From contig JALJPB010000032.1 in assembly GCA_022969175.1 (NCBI GenBank), forward strand, positions 1-45,702: DNA of 45,702 nucleotides, read 5' to 3'. This DNA comes from Colwellia sp. (GTDB lineage Bacteria; Pseudomonadota; Gammaproteobacteria; Enterobacterales; Alteromonadaceae). Below the pieces are notes generated by a model. It was not told the origin of the DNA. It ran no database searches and worked only from the letters and a program-made list of their open reading frames with translations. The translations under genes were made by a program, and so were the position numbers. Shown piece after piece: positions 27,539 through 37,989 of this stretch (positions are counted from its first letter, which is position 1; every line of letters starts with the position of its first letter).

Positions 27539-28429
27539 ATGAACCCTATCTTTAAAGAAGGCCCTTCCTCTCAACACCGACTTGTCTTGGTGTTGATTTT
27601 TTCTGGGGCTTTAATTTTCTTCGACCATAAAATGGACAGCTTTGAAGGGGTGCGAGGTAATTTGCAATCGTTAGTCAGTCCATTGCAATATCTTGCTAAT
27701 ACTCCTAAGCAAATGATGACGTGGGCCTCTGAAAATATTGTTTCTCGTCGTCAATTAATGAAAGAAAATCAAGACTATAAAGTTAATGAACTTAAACTTC
27801 ATCAACGTTTAATGCAGCTTGATATACTTAAGCACGAAAATGAACGCTTACGCTTGTTATTAGCATCGCCACTTCGCTCCGAAATAAAAAAAATGGTTGC
27901 CGAAATATTATCTGTTGATAGTGATCCCTATACTCATCAGGTAGTGATTAATCGTGGGGAAAACGATGGTGTTTATGAAGGACAACCGGTACTTGATGAA
28001 CAAGGAATTGTTGGCCAAATATTACATGTAGGTTCTACCACCAGTAGGGTTATTTTAATTGCTGATGTTACCCATGCGGTGCCTGTAAGAGTAAGGCGCA
28101 ACGGTATTAGATTAGTCGCCAATGGTACAGGGCAAATTGACAGGTTAAATCATAGCCATGTATCACACAGCGCTGATATTCAAACTGGTGATCTATTAGT
28201 AACCTCAGGTTTGGGTGGTAAATACCCAGAAGGGTATCCTGTTTCTACGGTGACCATAGTAACACAAGATTTATCCCGTCCATTTGCCCAAGTTTATAGT
28301 CACCCGGTAGCGAAAATAGACCGTTTACGTTATTTATTATTATTATGGCCTGAAAAAACCACTGAAACCTTTGCCGCTAAAAATAAAAATGCGCTTGTGA
28401 ATAAGGAGAAAGTCAGTGTTAGCAAATAA
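27539..28429 (+). CDS. mreC: Rod shape-determining protein MreC
   Basis: This is a 296-residue bitopic protein. A short cytoplasmic start and one membrane helix (about 15-30) are followed by a coiled coil (about 70-110), then two beta-barrel domains with VINRGENDGVYEGQPVLDEQGIVGQI and DLLVTSGLGGKYPEGYPV, both MreC signatures. It links MreB to the elongasome in the periplasm. It overlaps mreD by 14 bases. Confidence 0.96.
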   Translation: MNPIFKEGPSSQHRLVLVLIFSGALIFFDHKMDSFEGVRGNLQSLVSPLQYLANTPKQMMTWASENIVSRRQLMKENQDYKVNELKLHQRLMQLDILKHENERLRLLLASPLRSEIKKMVAEILSVDSDPYTHQVVINRGENDGVYEGQPVLDEQGIVGQILHVGSTTSRVILIADVTHAVPVRVRRNGIRLVANGTGQIDRLNHSHVSHSADIQTGDLLVTSGLGGKYPEGYPVSTVTIVTQDLSRPFAQVYSHPVAKIDRLRYLLLLWPEKTTETFAAKNKNALVNKEKVSVSK

Positions 28430-28895
28430 CGGCATTATTATTTTATTTACCCTATTGATTGCGCTGTTAGCTAGCATAATGCCGATGCCCATTAGTTTTG
28501 ATGTCTTTCGTCCTGACTGGGTCTTAGTGGTTTTATTATATTGGAGCATTGCACTGCCCAATAAAGTTAATGTTATCACCGCGTGGGTGATGGGCTTTAT
28601 TTTAGATGTATTGCTGGGTTCAACATTAGGTGTACATGCTGCGGCGATGGCAATTTCTGTTTATATCATAGTGGTAAATTTTCAAAAAGTACGCAATTTT
28701 TCTCTTTGGCAACAAGCGATGATTATTGGTGTGTCTGCTGCGTTATATCATTTATTGATATTTTGGATGCAGCGCTTTTTAAGCGACGTGGTATTTTTAC
28801 CCAGTTACCTTTACCCAGTTATCACTACCATAATACTTTGGCCATGGGCATTTTTGTTATTACGTAGAGTAAGAAGACACTTTCGTATTAAGTAG
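28416..28895 (+). CDS. mreD: Rod shape-determining protein MreD
   Basis: This 159-residue protein has about five membrane segments and FRPDWVLVVLLYW and GFILDVLLGSTLGVHA, typical of MreD. The GTG start at 28416 has AAGGAG in good position inside the mreC end. It works with MreC and MreB in rod elongation. Confidence 0.95.
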   Translation: MLANNGIIILFTLLIALLASIMPMPISFDVFRPDWVLVVLLYWSIALPNKVNVITAWVMGFILDVLLGSTLGVHAAAMAISVYIIVVNFQKVRNFSLWQQAMIIGVSAALYHLLIFWMQRFLSDVVFLPSYLYPVITTIILWPWAFLLLRRVRRHFRIK

Positions 28896-28913
28896 TTTTA
28901 TCGGTAAAAAATT

Positions 28914-29519
28914 ATGAATAAAAAATTAGTATTGGCTTCACAGTCTCCTAGGCGAAAAGAGCTGTTAGCCCAGTTAGGTTATCAATTTGTTTGCCATCCG
29001 GCAGATATTGACGAATCAGTAAACGCTAGTGAAGATGCACTTACCTATGTTCGCCGTATGGCTGAAGAAAAAGCGACAGGTACTGCTATGCTATTAGGCC
29101 AGCTAACTGATCATGTTATTTTAGGCTCAGATACTTGTGTAGTCATTAACGGAAAAATACTCGCCAAACCAGCAGACTTAAACGATTGTATCGCTATACT
29201 TAGTTTGTTGTCTGGACAAAAACATCAAGTACTCACGGCTATTGCTTTAAGTAGCAAGGGTAGAGTCATTAGTGAAGTGGTTTGTACCGATGTCTATTTT
29301 AAACCACTAACAAAAAATGAAATAGTCGCTTACTGGCAAACAGGGGAGCCACAAGATAAAGCGGGGGCTTACGGGATACAAGGAATTGCAGGGCAGTTTG
29401 TTCGACGAATTGAAGGAAGTTATTCCGCCGTAGTGGGCTTACCTTTATTTGAAACCGCTCAACTTTTAGCAAAATTTGATGTTTATTCGTCAATTAACAG
29501 TATTGAAACTTTCAAGTAG
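28914..29519 (+). CDS. maf: Maf-like nucleoside triphosphate pyrophosphatase
   Basis: This is a 201-residue Maf/Ham1-superfamily protein. LVLASQSPRRKELL is the nucleotide-binding N-terminus, LGSDTCV and KPADLNDCIAIL are core motifs, and DKAGAYGIQG closes the active site. Members (YhdE type) hydrolyse dTTP and UTP or modified nucleotides and have been linked to septum control. The position between mreD and rng is conserved in gammaproteobacteria. Confidence 0.95.
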   Translation: MNKKLVLASQSPRRKELLAQLGYQFVCHPADIDESVNASEDALTYVRRMAEEKATGTAMLLGQLTDHVILGSDTCVVINGKILAKPADLNDCIAILSLLSGQKHQVLTAIALSSKGRVISEVVCTDVYFKPLTKNEIVAYWQTGEPQDKAGAYGIQGIAGQFVRRIEGSYSAVVGLPLFETAQLLAKFDVYSSINSIETFK

Positions 29520-29529
29520 GTAAAGACAG

Positions 29530-31014
29530 ATGACAGGTGAGTTATTAATTAATGTTACCCCAAGTGAAACACGCGTTGCATTAATCGAAAATGGTTTGTT
29601 GCAAGAAGTTAATATTGAGCGTGAAGCTAAACGTGGTTTAGTCGGCAATATCTACTTGGGTAAAATAATCCGGGTATTACCAGGTATGCAAGCGGCATTT
29701 GTTGATATTAGTTTAGATAAGGCCGCCTTTTTACACGCCTCTGATATTAACTCTAAACTTATCATTGGCCAAAATGATTCAACGGGCGAGTCTTCTTCAA
29801 AGAACGAAGCTACCCCTGATATTCGTAACTTGGTCCATGAAGGTCAATACTTAATGGTGCAAGTGGTCAAAGATCCATTAGGTACAAAAGGGGCGCGTTT
29901 AACAACCGATATCACCATTGCAGCTCGTTACTTAGTTTTAATGCCTTATACCAGTCGAGCAGGTATATCTCAGCGCATTGAAGCGGTAAGTGAAAGAAAG
30001 CGATTAAAAGCTATTATTACCCCTTTTTGTGATGACGAGCACGGCTTTATTGTGCGTACGGCAGCAGAAGGCGCGTGTGAAATAGAGCTTAAGCATGATG
30101 CTGAGTTTCTACGTAAAGTATGGCTAAAAGTCGTTGAGCGTAAAAAAAGAAAACAAACTCAGATACCTCTTTATCAAGACTTGTCTGTTGCCCTTCGGAT
30201 CATTAGGGATTCAGTTGGCGGCTCTTTAACCCGGGTGCGAATTGATTCAAAATTAAGTTATGACGCAATCATTGAATTTGTCCGGGAGTTTATGCCAGAG
30301 CTAGAGGATAAAGTTGAATATTATCCTGGTGAACGACCCATTTTTGACTCATTTGATGCCGAAGCAGAGATACAACGTGCCCTGCATCGAAAAATAGATT
30401 TAAAGTCAGGCGGCTACCTGATTTTTGATCAAACAGAAGCAATGACCACTATCGATATAAATACCGGTGCCTTTGTTGGTCATCGAAATTTAGAAGACAC
30501 CATTTTTAGCACTAATATTGAAGCTACCCAAGCTATTGCACGTCAATTACGATTACGTAATTTGGGCGGAATCATTATTGTTGATTTTATCGATATGCAC
30601 GATGAAGATCATAAACGTAGAGTATTACATAGCTTAGAAGTGGCGATGGCTAAAGACAATGTCAAATTTAGCCTTCATGGATTTTCTGCACTTGGCCTAG
30701 TAGAAATGACCCGTAAACGCACAAGAGAATCACTAGAGCATGTTTTGTGTAGTGAATGCTCGTTATGCACAGGAAGAGGAAGCTTAAAGACAGTAGAAAC
30801 TATTTGTTTTGAAATTCTCAGAGAAATTGTTCGAGTTAACCGAGCGTACCAAGCCGATAAATTTATTGTTTATGCCTCTTCTTCTGTCAGTGAGTTTTTA
30901 GTGAATGACGAATACCATAGTTTAGCCGAGTTAGAGGTTTTTATCGGTAAGTCGATTAAAGTTAAGATCGAATCGATGTACAATCAAGAACAATTTGATG
31001 TGGTGATGATGTAG
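29530..31014 (+). CDS. rng: Ribonuclease G
   Basis: This 494-residue single-strand endoribonuclease matures 16S rRNA 5' ends and decays some mRNAs. An S1 domain is at about 38-130. Catalytic aspartates D309 (TIDINTGAFVG) and D352 (VDFIDMHD) keep the same spacing as in RNase E. The zinc-link cysteines are in CSECSLC, just before GRGSLKTVETIC. It lacks the long RNase E C-terminal scaffold. The gene starts ten bases after maf. Confidence 0.97.
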   Translation: MTGELLINVTPSETRVALIENGLLQEVNIEREAKRGLVGNIYLGKIIRVLPGMQAAFVDISLDKAAFLHASDINSKLIIGQNDSTGESSSKNEATPDIRNLVHEGQYLMVQVVKDPLGTKGARLTTDITIAARYLVLMPYTSRAGISQRIEAVSERKRLKAIITPFCDDEHGFIVRTAAEGACEIELKHDAEFLRKVWLKVVERKKRKQTQIPLYQDLSVALRIIRDSVGGSLTRVRIDSKLSYDAIIEFVREFMPELEDKVEYYPGERPIFDSFDAEAEIQRALHRKIDLKSGGYLIFDQTEAMTTIDINTGAFVGHRNLEDTIFSTNIEATQAIARQLRLRNLGGIIIVDFIDMHDEDHKRRVLHSLEVAMAKDNVKFSLHGFSALGLVEMTRKRTRESLEHVLCSECSLCTGRGSLKTVETICFEILREIVRVNRAYQADKFIVYASSSVSEFLVNDEYHSLAELEVFIGKSIKVKIESMYNQEQFDVVMM

Positions 31015-31072
31015 CTCATCTACGTTAAAATAGTTCACATTTTCGATAGGCTCTAGATAGGAAAAGTACAGT

Positions 31073-34000
31073 TTGACGGTATCAAATTTTTCAAACCGCT
31101 GGTTAAATAGTATATATAAAAGCATTGCGGTGCTTTTAGTACTATTTGCTGTATTGATCAGCGGATTGCGTTTGATGCTACCTTACGTAGAAAACTACCG
31201 AACAGATGTCGAAAATTATATTAATGAGTCATACCAAAGTAAGGTTTCTATCGGTTCATTATCAATGGGTTGGCACAAAGTAGGCCCTGTTCTTATTGCC
31301 AATAATGTCAATTTGATTGATGAAGAAGCTGTTCGTTTTACTATTGATAGTATTGATGTCAGAGTTGATTTTTGGCGCAGTTTGCTTTCACAAAAAGTGA
31401 TCACCGAAAAGTTTATTTTAACAGGTGCCTCGCTGATTCTAGATAAACAAGCGTTACTAAATAAACAAGCTACTCAACAAACTCCTCAATCAATCAAAGA
31501 TTCTCAATCAGCTAATAACGATGCCCCTGTTTTAGAAGGTTTAGCGGATTTGTTTTATGAGCAAATTGCCCGATTTTCGTTAATCGATAGTAAAGTGGTG
31601 GTTAATAATGGTCAGCGACAGCGTACCTTTTTGATCAGCCAATTAAATTGGTTAAACATTGATAAACGCCGAGTAGCTAATGCCGATGTCATTGTTGATG
31701 GGCTAACATCAAATAATATTAAATTACAGCTCGATGTTACCGGTAACCATAGCCAAGATATTAGTGGAACCTTATACATTAAAGGTAATAATTTAAATAT
31801 AACACCTTGGCTAGATAAGGTATTAGCAATAGAAAATGAAAAAACAGATTCATCAATTAATCTTTCTGCGTGGTTAACGATAAAAAATGGTTTAGCGCAA
31901 CAGCTGCAAGTTGCTTTTGATAATAGTGAAATAAGTTGGCAGCACCAAAACGTCAGACACAGTTTTGCGCTAAATAAAGGACAAATGTTATTAGAAAATC
32001 TTAATGATTTAACCCAGCTTAGCGTTACATCATCTGCTTTAGAATTTAGTGCTAATGATCAAGATTGGCAGCCATTGTCTATTCAGGTTAATAGAGACAA
32101 TGATAATTTGTTTGCCTATCTTTCTTATGTCGATTTATTCAGTACAACTCGCTTGTTTCCATTGTTTTTTGCAGATAATGATATGCGAAATATGATAGAT
32201 AAATTATCACTTCAAGGTAGCATTCATCAGTTCTATTTACAGAAAAATGCCGATCAATATCAAATATCTGCAGATTTCGAACAATTCTCTAGTGAATTTT
32301 ATCAAGGTATTCCGGGCATCAAGAATAGCCAGGGCAGTGTGCTTTTTTCCGATAATCAATTGCAAGTCGACTTATCCGCTAAACAAGGTGCTTTAGATTT
32401 TGCCCATCACTTTATTCTGCCAATTCCCTATCAACAGTTTGATGCTGATTTAAATATAAGCTTTGATGAACAGGGATGGAAATTAACGTCAAAACAATTA
32501 TCTCTAATTTCTAATGAAATAGAATTTTCAGCGGATCTTGGTATTAATGTCCCCAATGATGGCTTAGCGAGTATGTCTTTGTTTGCCAGCATGACCAATG
32601 GACATGTTGAACTTGCTCACCATTATTTTCCATTAGCATCAATGAGTGATAGCTTAGTTGGTTATTTAAAACAGGGTCTAGTTAGTGGTGACATTGATCA
32701 AGCTTTAGTTATTTACCATGGCGCTTTTGCTAACTTTCCTTTTGACGATCAAAGTGGCATCTTTACTGTTGATGCTGAATTATCAGAAAGTATATTTAAT
32801 TTTGATGATGATTGGGCGAATATTACCAAATTTAATGCAAATTTGAATTTTACTAATAACAGTATGATGATAACCGCACGCTCGGGTGAACTTTCAGGTT
32901 TAGACATTACTGGCGTTAAAGTTGGTATCGCAGAGCTGTCTAATGATCCAATTTTAACGGTTGATATAGCACTTATTGATGTTAAACCCGCTAATGTTAC
33001 CCAATTAATGCTTGATAGTTCTCTTTCAGACTCAGTAGGAAAAATATTGCAGCAGCTAGTCATTAGTAATAACTTTGATGGCCACTTCAATTTAAATTTG
33101 CCCCTTGATAGGCCTGAGGATGTTATCGCCAAAGGAACGATTAATTTCTCTGATAACTTGTTGTCATTGCAATCGCCTCAAATAAGTTTTAGCCAACTTA
33201 ATGGACAGTTAAGCTTTATCAACGATGTTATAAAGGCTGATGATTTAGAACTTGTTTGGCAGCAATTACCTTTATCGATATCAATTGATGCCGGCGATAA
33301 AACAAGGCACTTTAATACTAATATCCACATCAATGCTGATTGGCAACAAGAAACTTGGCTTGAACATGTTCCCAGTAAGTTAAAAGCTTACGCTGATGGC
33401 CATTTAAAGTGGCAAGGTGATTTAGTGCTTAATTCACATCACGATGGTAATTTTTCCTATAATTTTATTGGCCACTCCACTCTTAAAGGTTTAGCACTGG
33501 TACTACCTGAGCCATACTTTAAAACATCACAAGAAAGTACTGATTTTACTGTTAAAGTTGTCGGTAATCCTACTTCGTCAACGTTAGATGTAAATCTAGG
33601 TGAACAGTTAAGTTTTTATGGTTTACTCAACCACCAAGAACCACAAGTTGAAGAAGCTGTAACCATTGCCCAAAACAATGTTGAACCAGTCGAAAAAATT
33701 GATGTGATTGATCAAGCTAGGCAATTAACCAATGAAACACAAGTATACTTTTCCAGAGCACACTTAGTGCTTGGTAATGAGAAAATGCTACTACCTACAG
33801 ACGGATTTCACATTACCACCGCACTAGCGGAAGCTGACTTTGAAACTTGGCAGCCATTTGTAAGCGATATACTTGATAGTATTGATGCCAATGAACTGCC
33901 TAATATTGCCCAACAAGAAAGAACTGCACAGCAAGGTAGGCAAAATAGTAATATTAATGAACTGCAGTCAAGGCCGTTAATTGCTACTCCTGAGAGAATT

Positions 34001-35263
34001 AGAGGCTCTATTGATAAACTAAATGTCTTAGGTCAAACCCTGACCAATGTATCGTTTAATGTTTTAGACCAAGAACAGTGGTGGTTATTACAACTTAATG
34101 CTAAAGAGGCTAGAACAGAAATAAAGTTTTATCCGTCATGGGAAACGGAGGGAATTGATGTTAAAGCAGATTTTTTACATCTTTCAGCTAATATACAAGA
34201 AGACTCCGCACTTAAGGCATTAATTCCAGTTGATGAGCAAGTTACCTTAGCAAATGAAAATATCGCAAAAGATACCTTTATTAATATCCCTCCTATGCGT
34301 TTTACTTGTGACAGTTGTCGTATTGATAACCTTGATTTTGGGCTTTTAAACTTCGAAGTGCAGCGACCTGAGCCAACTAAAATCGCACTCACTCACTTTT
34401 CTGCACGACGTGGTAAAAGTAAATTATCTCTTAATGGTCAATGGTTGTTTGATGACAGTAGTAATGAACAAATGATTTCAAATACTTCATTAACAGGGCA
34501 GTTAACAGTTGATGATATTGAATTTGAAATGGAAAAACTTGGTTTTGCCTCAAGCATAAAAGAAAGCGGCGGAGTACTTGACTTCACCCTTGATTGGCAA
34601 GGTGGACCACAAGACTTTTTATTAAGTGAGCTTAATGGAGAGGTAACAGCAAAACTTGACGATGGCGTATTAGCTGATGTTGATGATAAAGGTCTTCGAG
34701 TTGCATCAATTCTAAGTTTAGGTTCATTAGCACGTAAACTTAAATTAGACTTTCGAGATATTTTCAGTGAAGGCCTGTTTTACAGTAATATTACCGGTGA
34801 CTTTACCATTAAAAATGGTGTGATATATACCGAGAATTCCAAACTTAAAGGTGCTGCTGGTGACTTAACCATTAAAGGTAATACGGACTTAGCTGCAGGT
34901 TTATTAGATTACCGAATGAATTACAAACCCAACCTAACCTCTAGTTTACCTACTATAGCTTGGATTGCGACACTAAACCCTGTGGTATTTTTAACGGGAT
35001 TAGCAATCAATGAAATAATAACGGCAACGGTGATTTACGAAGTTGTTTTTGAAGTTACCGGTGATATTGATCAACCTATTGTGCGTGAGGTAGATCGGAA
35101 AAACCAAGATGTTAGTGTTGGCAGTTCTACTCCTCCAGAGCATATTAATGACGACAAAAAGACCAATGAAATACCAATAGAGCGACCAAATAAATTTAAA
35201 GAGATAAAAACTAGCAGCCACTCTCAAGTAGATCAAAAAAATAATGGAGAGATCAATGGCTAG
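31073..35263 (+). CDS. yhdP: YhdP, AsmA-like intermembrane phospholipid transport protein
   Basis: This 1396-residue protein has one N-terminal membrane helix (about 15-37) and a very long beta-rich periplasmic region, ending in an AsmA-like part (about 1230-1340) with SLGSLARKLKLDF and GAAGDLTIKG. The TTG start at 31073 has AGGAAA about ten bases upstream. YhdP bridges the two membranes with TamB and YdbH for phospholipid movement to the outer membrane. Its length fits the family (about 1270 in Escherichia coli, longer in marine relatives). Confidence 0.92.
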   Translation: MTVSNFSNRWLNSIYKSIAVLLVLFAVLISGLRLMLPYVENYRTDVENYINESYQSKVSIGSLSMGWHKVGPVLIANNVNLIDEEAVRFTIDSIDVRVDFWRSLLSQKVITEKFILTGASLILDKQALLNKQATQQTPQSIKDSQSANNDAPVLEGLADLFYEQIARFSLIDSKVVVNNGQRQRTFLISQLNWLNIDKRRVANADVIVDGLTSNNIKLQLDVTGNHSQDISGTLYIKGNNLNITPWLDKVLAIENEKTDSSINLSAWLTIKNGLAQQLQVAFDNSEISWQHQNVRHSFALNKGQMLLENLNDLTQLSVTSSALEFSANDQDWQPLSIQVNRDNDNLFAYLSYVDLFSTTRLFPLFFADNDMRNMIDKLSLQGSIHQFYLQKNADQYQISADFEQFSSEFYQGIPGIKNSQGSVLFSDNQLQVDLSAKQGALDFAHHFILPIPYQQFDADLNISFDEQGWKLTSKQLSLISNEIEFSADLGINVPNDGLASMSLFASMTNGHVELAHHYFPLASMSDSLVGYLKQGLVSGDIDQALVIYHGAFANFPFDDQSGIFTVDAELSESIFNFDDDWANITKFNANLNFTNNSMMITARSGELSGLDITGVKVGIAELSNDPILTVDIALIDVKPANVTQLMLDSSLSDSVGKILQQLVISNNFDGHFNLNLPLDRPEDVIAKGTINFSDNLLSLQSPQISFSQLNGQLSFINDVIKADDLELVWQQLPLSISIDAGDKTRHFNTNIHINADWQQETWLEHVPSKLKAYADGHLKWQGDLVLNSHHDGNFSYNFIGHSTLKGLALVLPEPYFKTSQESTDFTVKVVGNPTSSTLDVNLGEQLSFYGLLNHQEPQVEEAVTIAQNNVEPVEKIDVIDQARQLTNETQVYFSRAHLVLGNEKMLLPTDGFHITTALAEADFETWQPFVSDILDSIDANELPNIAQQERTAQQGRQNSNINELQSRPLIATPERIRGSIDKLNVLGQTLTNVSFNVLDQEQWWLLQLNAKEARTEIKFYPSWETEGIDVKADFLHLSANIQEDSALKALIPVDEQVTLANENIAKDTFINIPPMRFTCDSCRIDNLDFGLLNFEVQRPEPTKIALTHFSARRGKSKLSLNGQWLFDDSSNEQMISNTSLTGQLTVDDIEFEMEKLGFASSIKESGGVLDFTLDWQGGPQDFLLSELNGEVTAKLDDGVLADVDDKGLRVASILSLGSLARKLKLDFRDIFSEGLFYSNITGDFTIKNGVIYTENSKLKGAAGDLTIKGNTDLAAGLLDYRMNYKPNLTSSLPTIAWIATLNPVVFLTGLAINEIITATVIYEVVFEVTGDIDQPIVREVDRKNQDVSVGSSTPPEHINDDKKTNEIPIERPNKFKEIKTSSHSQVDQKNNGEING

Positions 35264-36101
35264 GCTCTCGGCTATTCAGCTTTGTTCTGTACCTGATGTT
35301 AATCAAAATTTGGCGGCAATAGCTCAACAGTTAACTGCACTTTGTCAGCAAGTTAAAGATGATGAACATATTGTGGTTTTACCTGAGTGTTGTTTGTTTT
35401 TTGGTGGCAAAGACGCTGAACAATTAAGTTTAGCTCAACAAACACAGCAATCTAATCAGTTAGTTAAGGCTTTAGCCAAACTCGCACAACAATTTAGTAT
35501 TACCTTAGTTGCAGGTACCATTCCTCTATTAACCAGTACAGGTGAAAAATTTACCAATACTTGTTGTGTATTTTCACCCAAAGGGGTATTGCTCGGGCAG
35601 TATGATAAAATTCATTTGTTTGATGTGAATGTTAATGATAGTGAAAAAAACTACCTTGAGTCGAAATATACTGAGGCGGGAAAGTCAGTAGAAGTGGTTG
35701 AACAACGAGCAATCACTATCGGTTTATCCGTTTGTTACGATGTTCGTTTTGCTGCTCTTTATAGGAAATTAACTACCCAGGGCGCAACCGTAATCACTGT
35801 GCCAAGTGCATTTACTCGAGTAACGGGTAAGGCTCATTGGCAGGCATTATTACAAGCTAGAGCCATTGAAAATCAAGTTTATATTGTTGCCGCAGCACAA
35901 GAAGGTATTCATGCCAATGGTAGAGAAACTTGGGGGCACAGTATGATTATTAGTCCTTGGGGAGAGATTTTAGTCTGCAAAGCCTTAGGTGAAGGTTTTA
36001 TTACCTGTGAGTACCACCAAGAAGCAATTAATCGAGTTCGTGCAGCAATTCCTGTGCATGAACATAATAAGTTTACAGTTGAGTTAAATAAATATGACTA
36101 G
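35256..36101 (+). CDS. Nitrilase-family carbon-nitrogen hydrolase
   Basis: This is a 281-residue cytosolic amidase of the nitrilase superfamily with all three catalytic residues: E44 (LPECC), K118 (YDKIHLFD) and C160 (SVCYDVRF). It resembles Nit1/YbeM-type deaminated glutathione amidases, an assignment by overall style only. ATG 35256 has GGAGAG just upstream; ATG 35244 overlaps that site. It overlaps the ends of yhdP and tldD by eight bases each. Confidence 0.9.
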   Translation: MARLSAIQLCSVPDVNQNLAAIAQQLTALCQQVKDDEHIVVLPECCLFFGGKDAEQLSLAQQTQQSNQLVKALAKLAQQFSITLVAGTIPLLTSTGEKFTNTCCVFSPKGVLLGQYDKIHLFDVNVNDSEKNYLESKYTEAGKSVEVVEQRAITIGLSVCYDVRFAALYRKLTTQGATVITVPSAFTRVTGKAHWQALLQARAIENQVYIVAAAQEGIHANGRETWGHSMIISPWGEILVCKALGEGFITCEYHQEAINRVRAAIPVHEHNKFTVELNKYD

Positions 36102-37548
36102 TGTTATTGATCAAAGTGTTGAGCAAGAGCTCATCGGCGATAGTGGTTTAGATCGAGACTTTTTAAATAAGACCTTAAATAGCATCTATCAGAATAAAGT
36201 GGATTTAGCCGACTTGTATTTTCAGTCAAGTCAGCACGAATCTTGGATGCTAGAAGATGGAATTGTCAAAGAAGGCTCTTACAACATTGAACGCGGTGTT
36301 GGAGTTCGTGTAATTTCAGGTGAAAAAACCGGCTTTTCTTATTCTGATGATATTTCAGCGCTATCGTTAACAAAAGCGGCAGATGCAGCTAAGGGAATTG
36401 CCGATAGCGGGCAAAGTGCTCGAGTACAAATATTTACCCCACAAAAGGGCATTAGTGCCTATCAAGCAATTGAACCATTATCAAGTTTAAGCCAAGAACA
36501 AAAAATTACCCTGATGCATGAAGTGGAAGCTCATGCACGGGCAACGGATAAACGCGTTCAGCAAGTTATTGTTAGTTTATCGGGCGTGTACGAAAAAATA
36601 TTAGTGGCAGCGAGTGATGGTACTTATGCTACTGATATTAGGCCGTTAGTCAGACTTAACTGTTCAGTATTGGTTGAAGAAAATGGTAAGCGTGAGCGAG
36701 GTGGCTCAGGAGGTGGCGCTCGCACTGATTACAGTTACTTTTTTGAACTTGTATCAGGAAAGGCTCGATACCTATCGTATGCTGAAGAAGCGGTGCGTCA
36801 GGCATTAGTTAATTTAGTTGCGATAGCATCACCAGCAGGTGTATTACCTGTGGTATTAGGCCCTGGATGGCCAGGCGTATTATTGCATGAAGCCGTAGGC
36901 CATGGTTTAGAAGGAGACTTCAACCGTAAAGGTTCTTCTGCATTTTCTGGGAAAATAGGTCAGAAAGTGGCCTCAGAGCATTGTACTATTGTAGATGACG
37001 GAACTATGGCAAACAGACGTGGCTCATTAAATATTGATGATGAAGGTACACCGGGTCAATATAATGTCCTGATAGAAAAAGGCATCTTAAAGGGGTATAT
37101 GCAAGATAAACATAATGCCGCATTAATGGGGGTAAAACCTACGGGTAATGGTCGACGTGAGTCTTATGCTCATCTACCTATGCCAAGAATGACCAATACT
37201 TATATGCTTGCTGGAGAACATGATCCTCAAGATATAATAAAGTCTGTTAAAAAAGGTATTTATGCGCCAAATTTTTCTGGCGGGCAGGTAGATATCACCT
37301 CAGGTAAATTTGTTTTCACCTCTTCAGAGGCTTACCTTATTGAAAATGGAGAGATTACTTCTCCAATAAAAGGGGCGACTTTAATTGGTAGTGGCCCTGA
37401 AGCAATGAAAAATGTTTCGATGGTGGGTAACGACCTTAAACTTGATGCTGGTGTTGGTGTCTGTGGTAAAGATGGTCAAAGTGTACCCGTAGGTGTTGGG
37501 CAACCAACATTGAAAATAGATGAAATGACTATCGGTGGAACACAATAG
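36094..37548 (+). CDS. tldD: Metalloprotease TldD
   Basis: This is a 484-residue subunit of the TldD/TldE heterodimer, a protease that trims unfolded peptides and processes microcin B17 and CcdA in Escherichia coli. The zinc motif HEAVGH is at 265-270, and the family context [20 protein letters not shown] is intact. [10 protein letters not shown] near residue 50 and VSMVGNDL near the end are family marks. Its partner pmbA (tldE) lies about 1 kb downstream, separated by the minus-strand darP and a pseudogene. Confidence 0.97.
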   Translation: MTSVIDQSVEQELIGDSGLDRDFLNKTLNSIYQNKVDLADLYFQSSQHESWMLEDGIVKEGSYNIERGVGVRVISGEKTGFSYSDDISALSLTKAADAAKGIADSGQSARVQIFTPQKGISAYQAIEPLSSLSQEQKITLMHEVEAHARATDKRVQQVIVSLSGVYEKILVAASDGTYATDIRPLVRLNCSVLVEENGKRERGGSGGGARTDYSYFFELVSGKARYLSYAEEAVRQALVNLVAIASPAGVLPVVLGPGWPGVLLHEAVGHGLEGDFNRKGSSAFSGKIGQKVASEHCTIVDDGTMANRRGSLNIDDEGTPGQYNVLIEKGILKGYMQDKHNAALMGVKPTGNGRRESYAHLPMPRMTNTYMLAGEHDPQDIIKSVKKGIYAPNFSGGQVDITSGKFVFTSSEAYLIENGEITSPIKGATLIGSGPEAMKNVSMVGNDLKLDAGVGVCGKDGQSVPVGVGQPTLKIDEMTIGGTQ

Positions 37549-37559
37549 GCTCTATTTAT

Positions 37560-37593
37560 GAGTCACTGCTAACTAATAGCTAGACGGTGACTC
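37560..37593. terminator. Hairpin after tldD
   Basis: GAGTCAC and GTGACTC are perfect seven-base arms, with GCTA/TAGC pairing inside. It lies between tldD and the end of the opposing pseudogene, so it could stop transcripts from both sides. The T-run is poor. A (CTTTAA)x3 tract follows at 37602-37619. Confidence 0.45.
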
Positions 37594-37635
37594 TTAATTG
37601 ACTTTAACTTTAACTTTAACTTAGCTTGAAATTAA

Positions 37636-37985
37636 TTATCTTAGTTTTAATCCTGCCCAAGCTAGAGTAAGCGCCCAAACCGCTAGAATGATAAATGTGG
37701 TGTGTACAAAGGTAAAATAGGTAATAACAGAAACCCAAGTCCAAGCAGAATTGAACCTCCTTAGATAATCATTAATACTGATACAATGCCTAATACAACA
37801 ATACCTAAATATAACCAAGGCGACAAGATTAAGTTTAATACCTACCGTGCGTGGTAGTGACCGATACTGGCGGGAGACATTTTCTGAATCGCCAGCATTA
37901 ACCAAGTAAAAGCAATGCTGGGCAAAAAGATAAGGTTTAAAATGGATGCAAGGGCTGCATATCAAGCTTGTTCAAGAACAATAAA
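37636..37985 (-). pseudogene. Frameshifted small membrane protein
   Basis: Read on the minus strand, three frames carry consecutive parts of one hydrophobic protein. LASILNLIFLPSIAFTWLMLAIQK and SIGHYHAR come first; GIKLNLVALVIF follows in a second frame; LGIVVLGIVSVLMII is in a third. The second frame then resumes with LRRFNSAWTWVSVITYFTFVHTTFIILAVWAL and ends AGLKLR, with a stop at 37636-37638. A TGA also interrupts the N-terminal end. The parts fit a protein of about 110-115 residues with three membrane helices. Its function is not known to me. It lies directly after darP, on the same strand. Confidence 0.7.
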
Positions 37986-37989
37986 TGTT

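Noticed and set aside
32749..33132. 127-codon minus-strand frame inside yhdP
   Set aside because: Antisense of the periplasmic repeats of yhdP; a low-complexity Ser-rich translation with no start signal.
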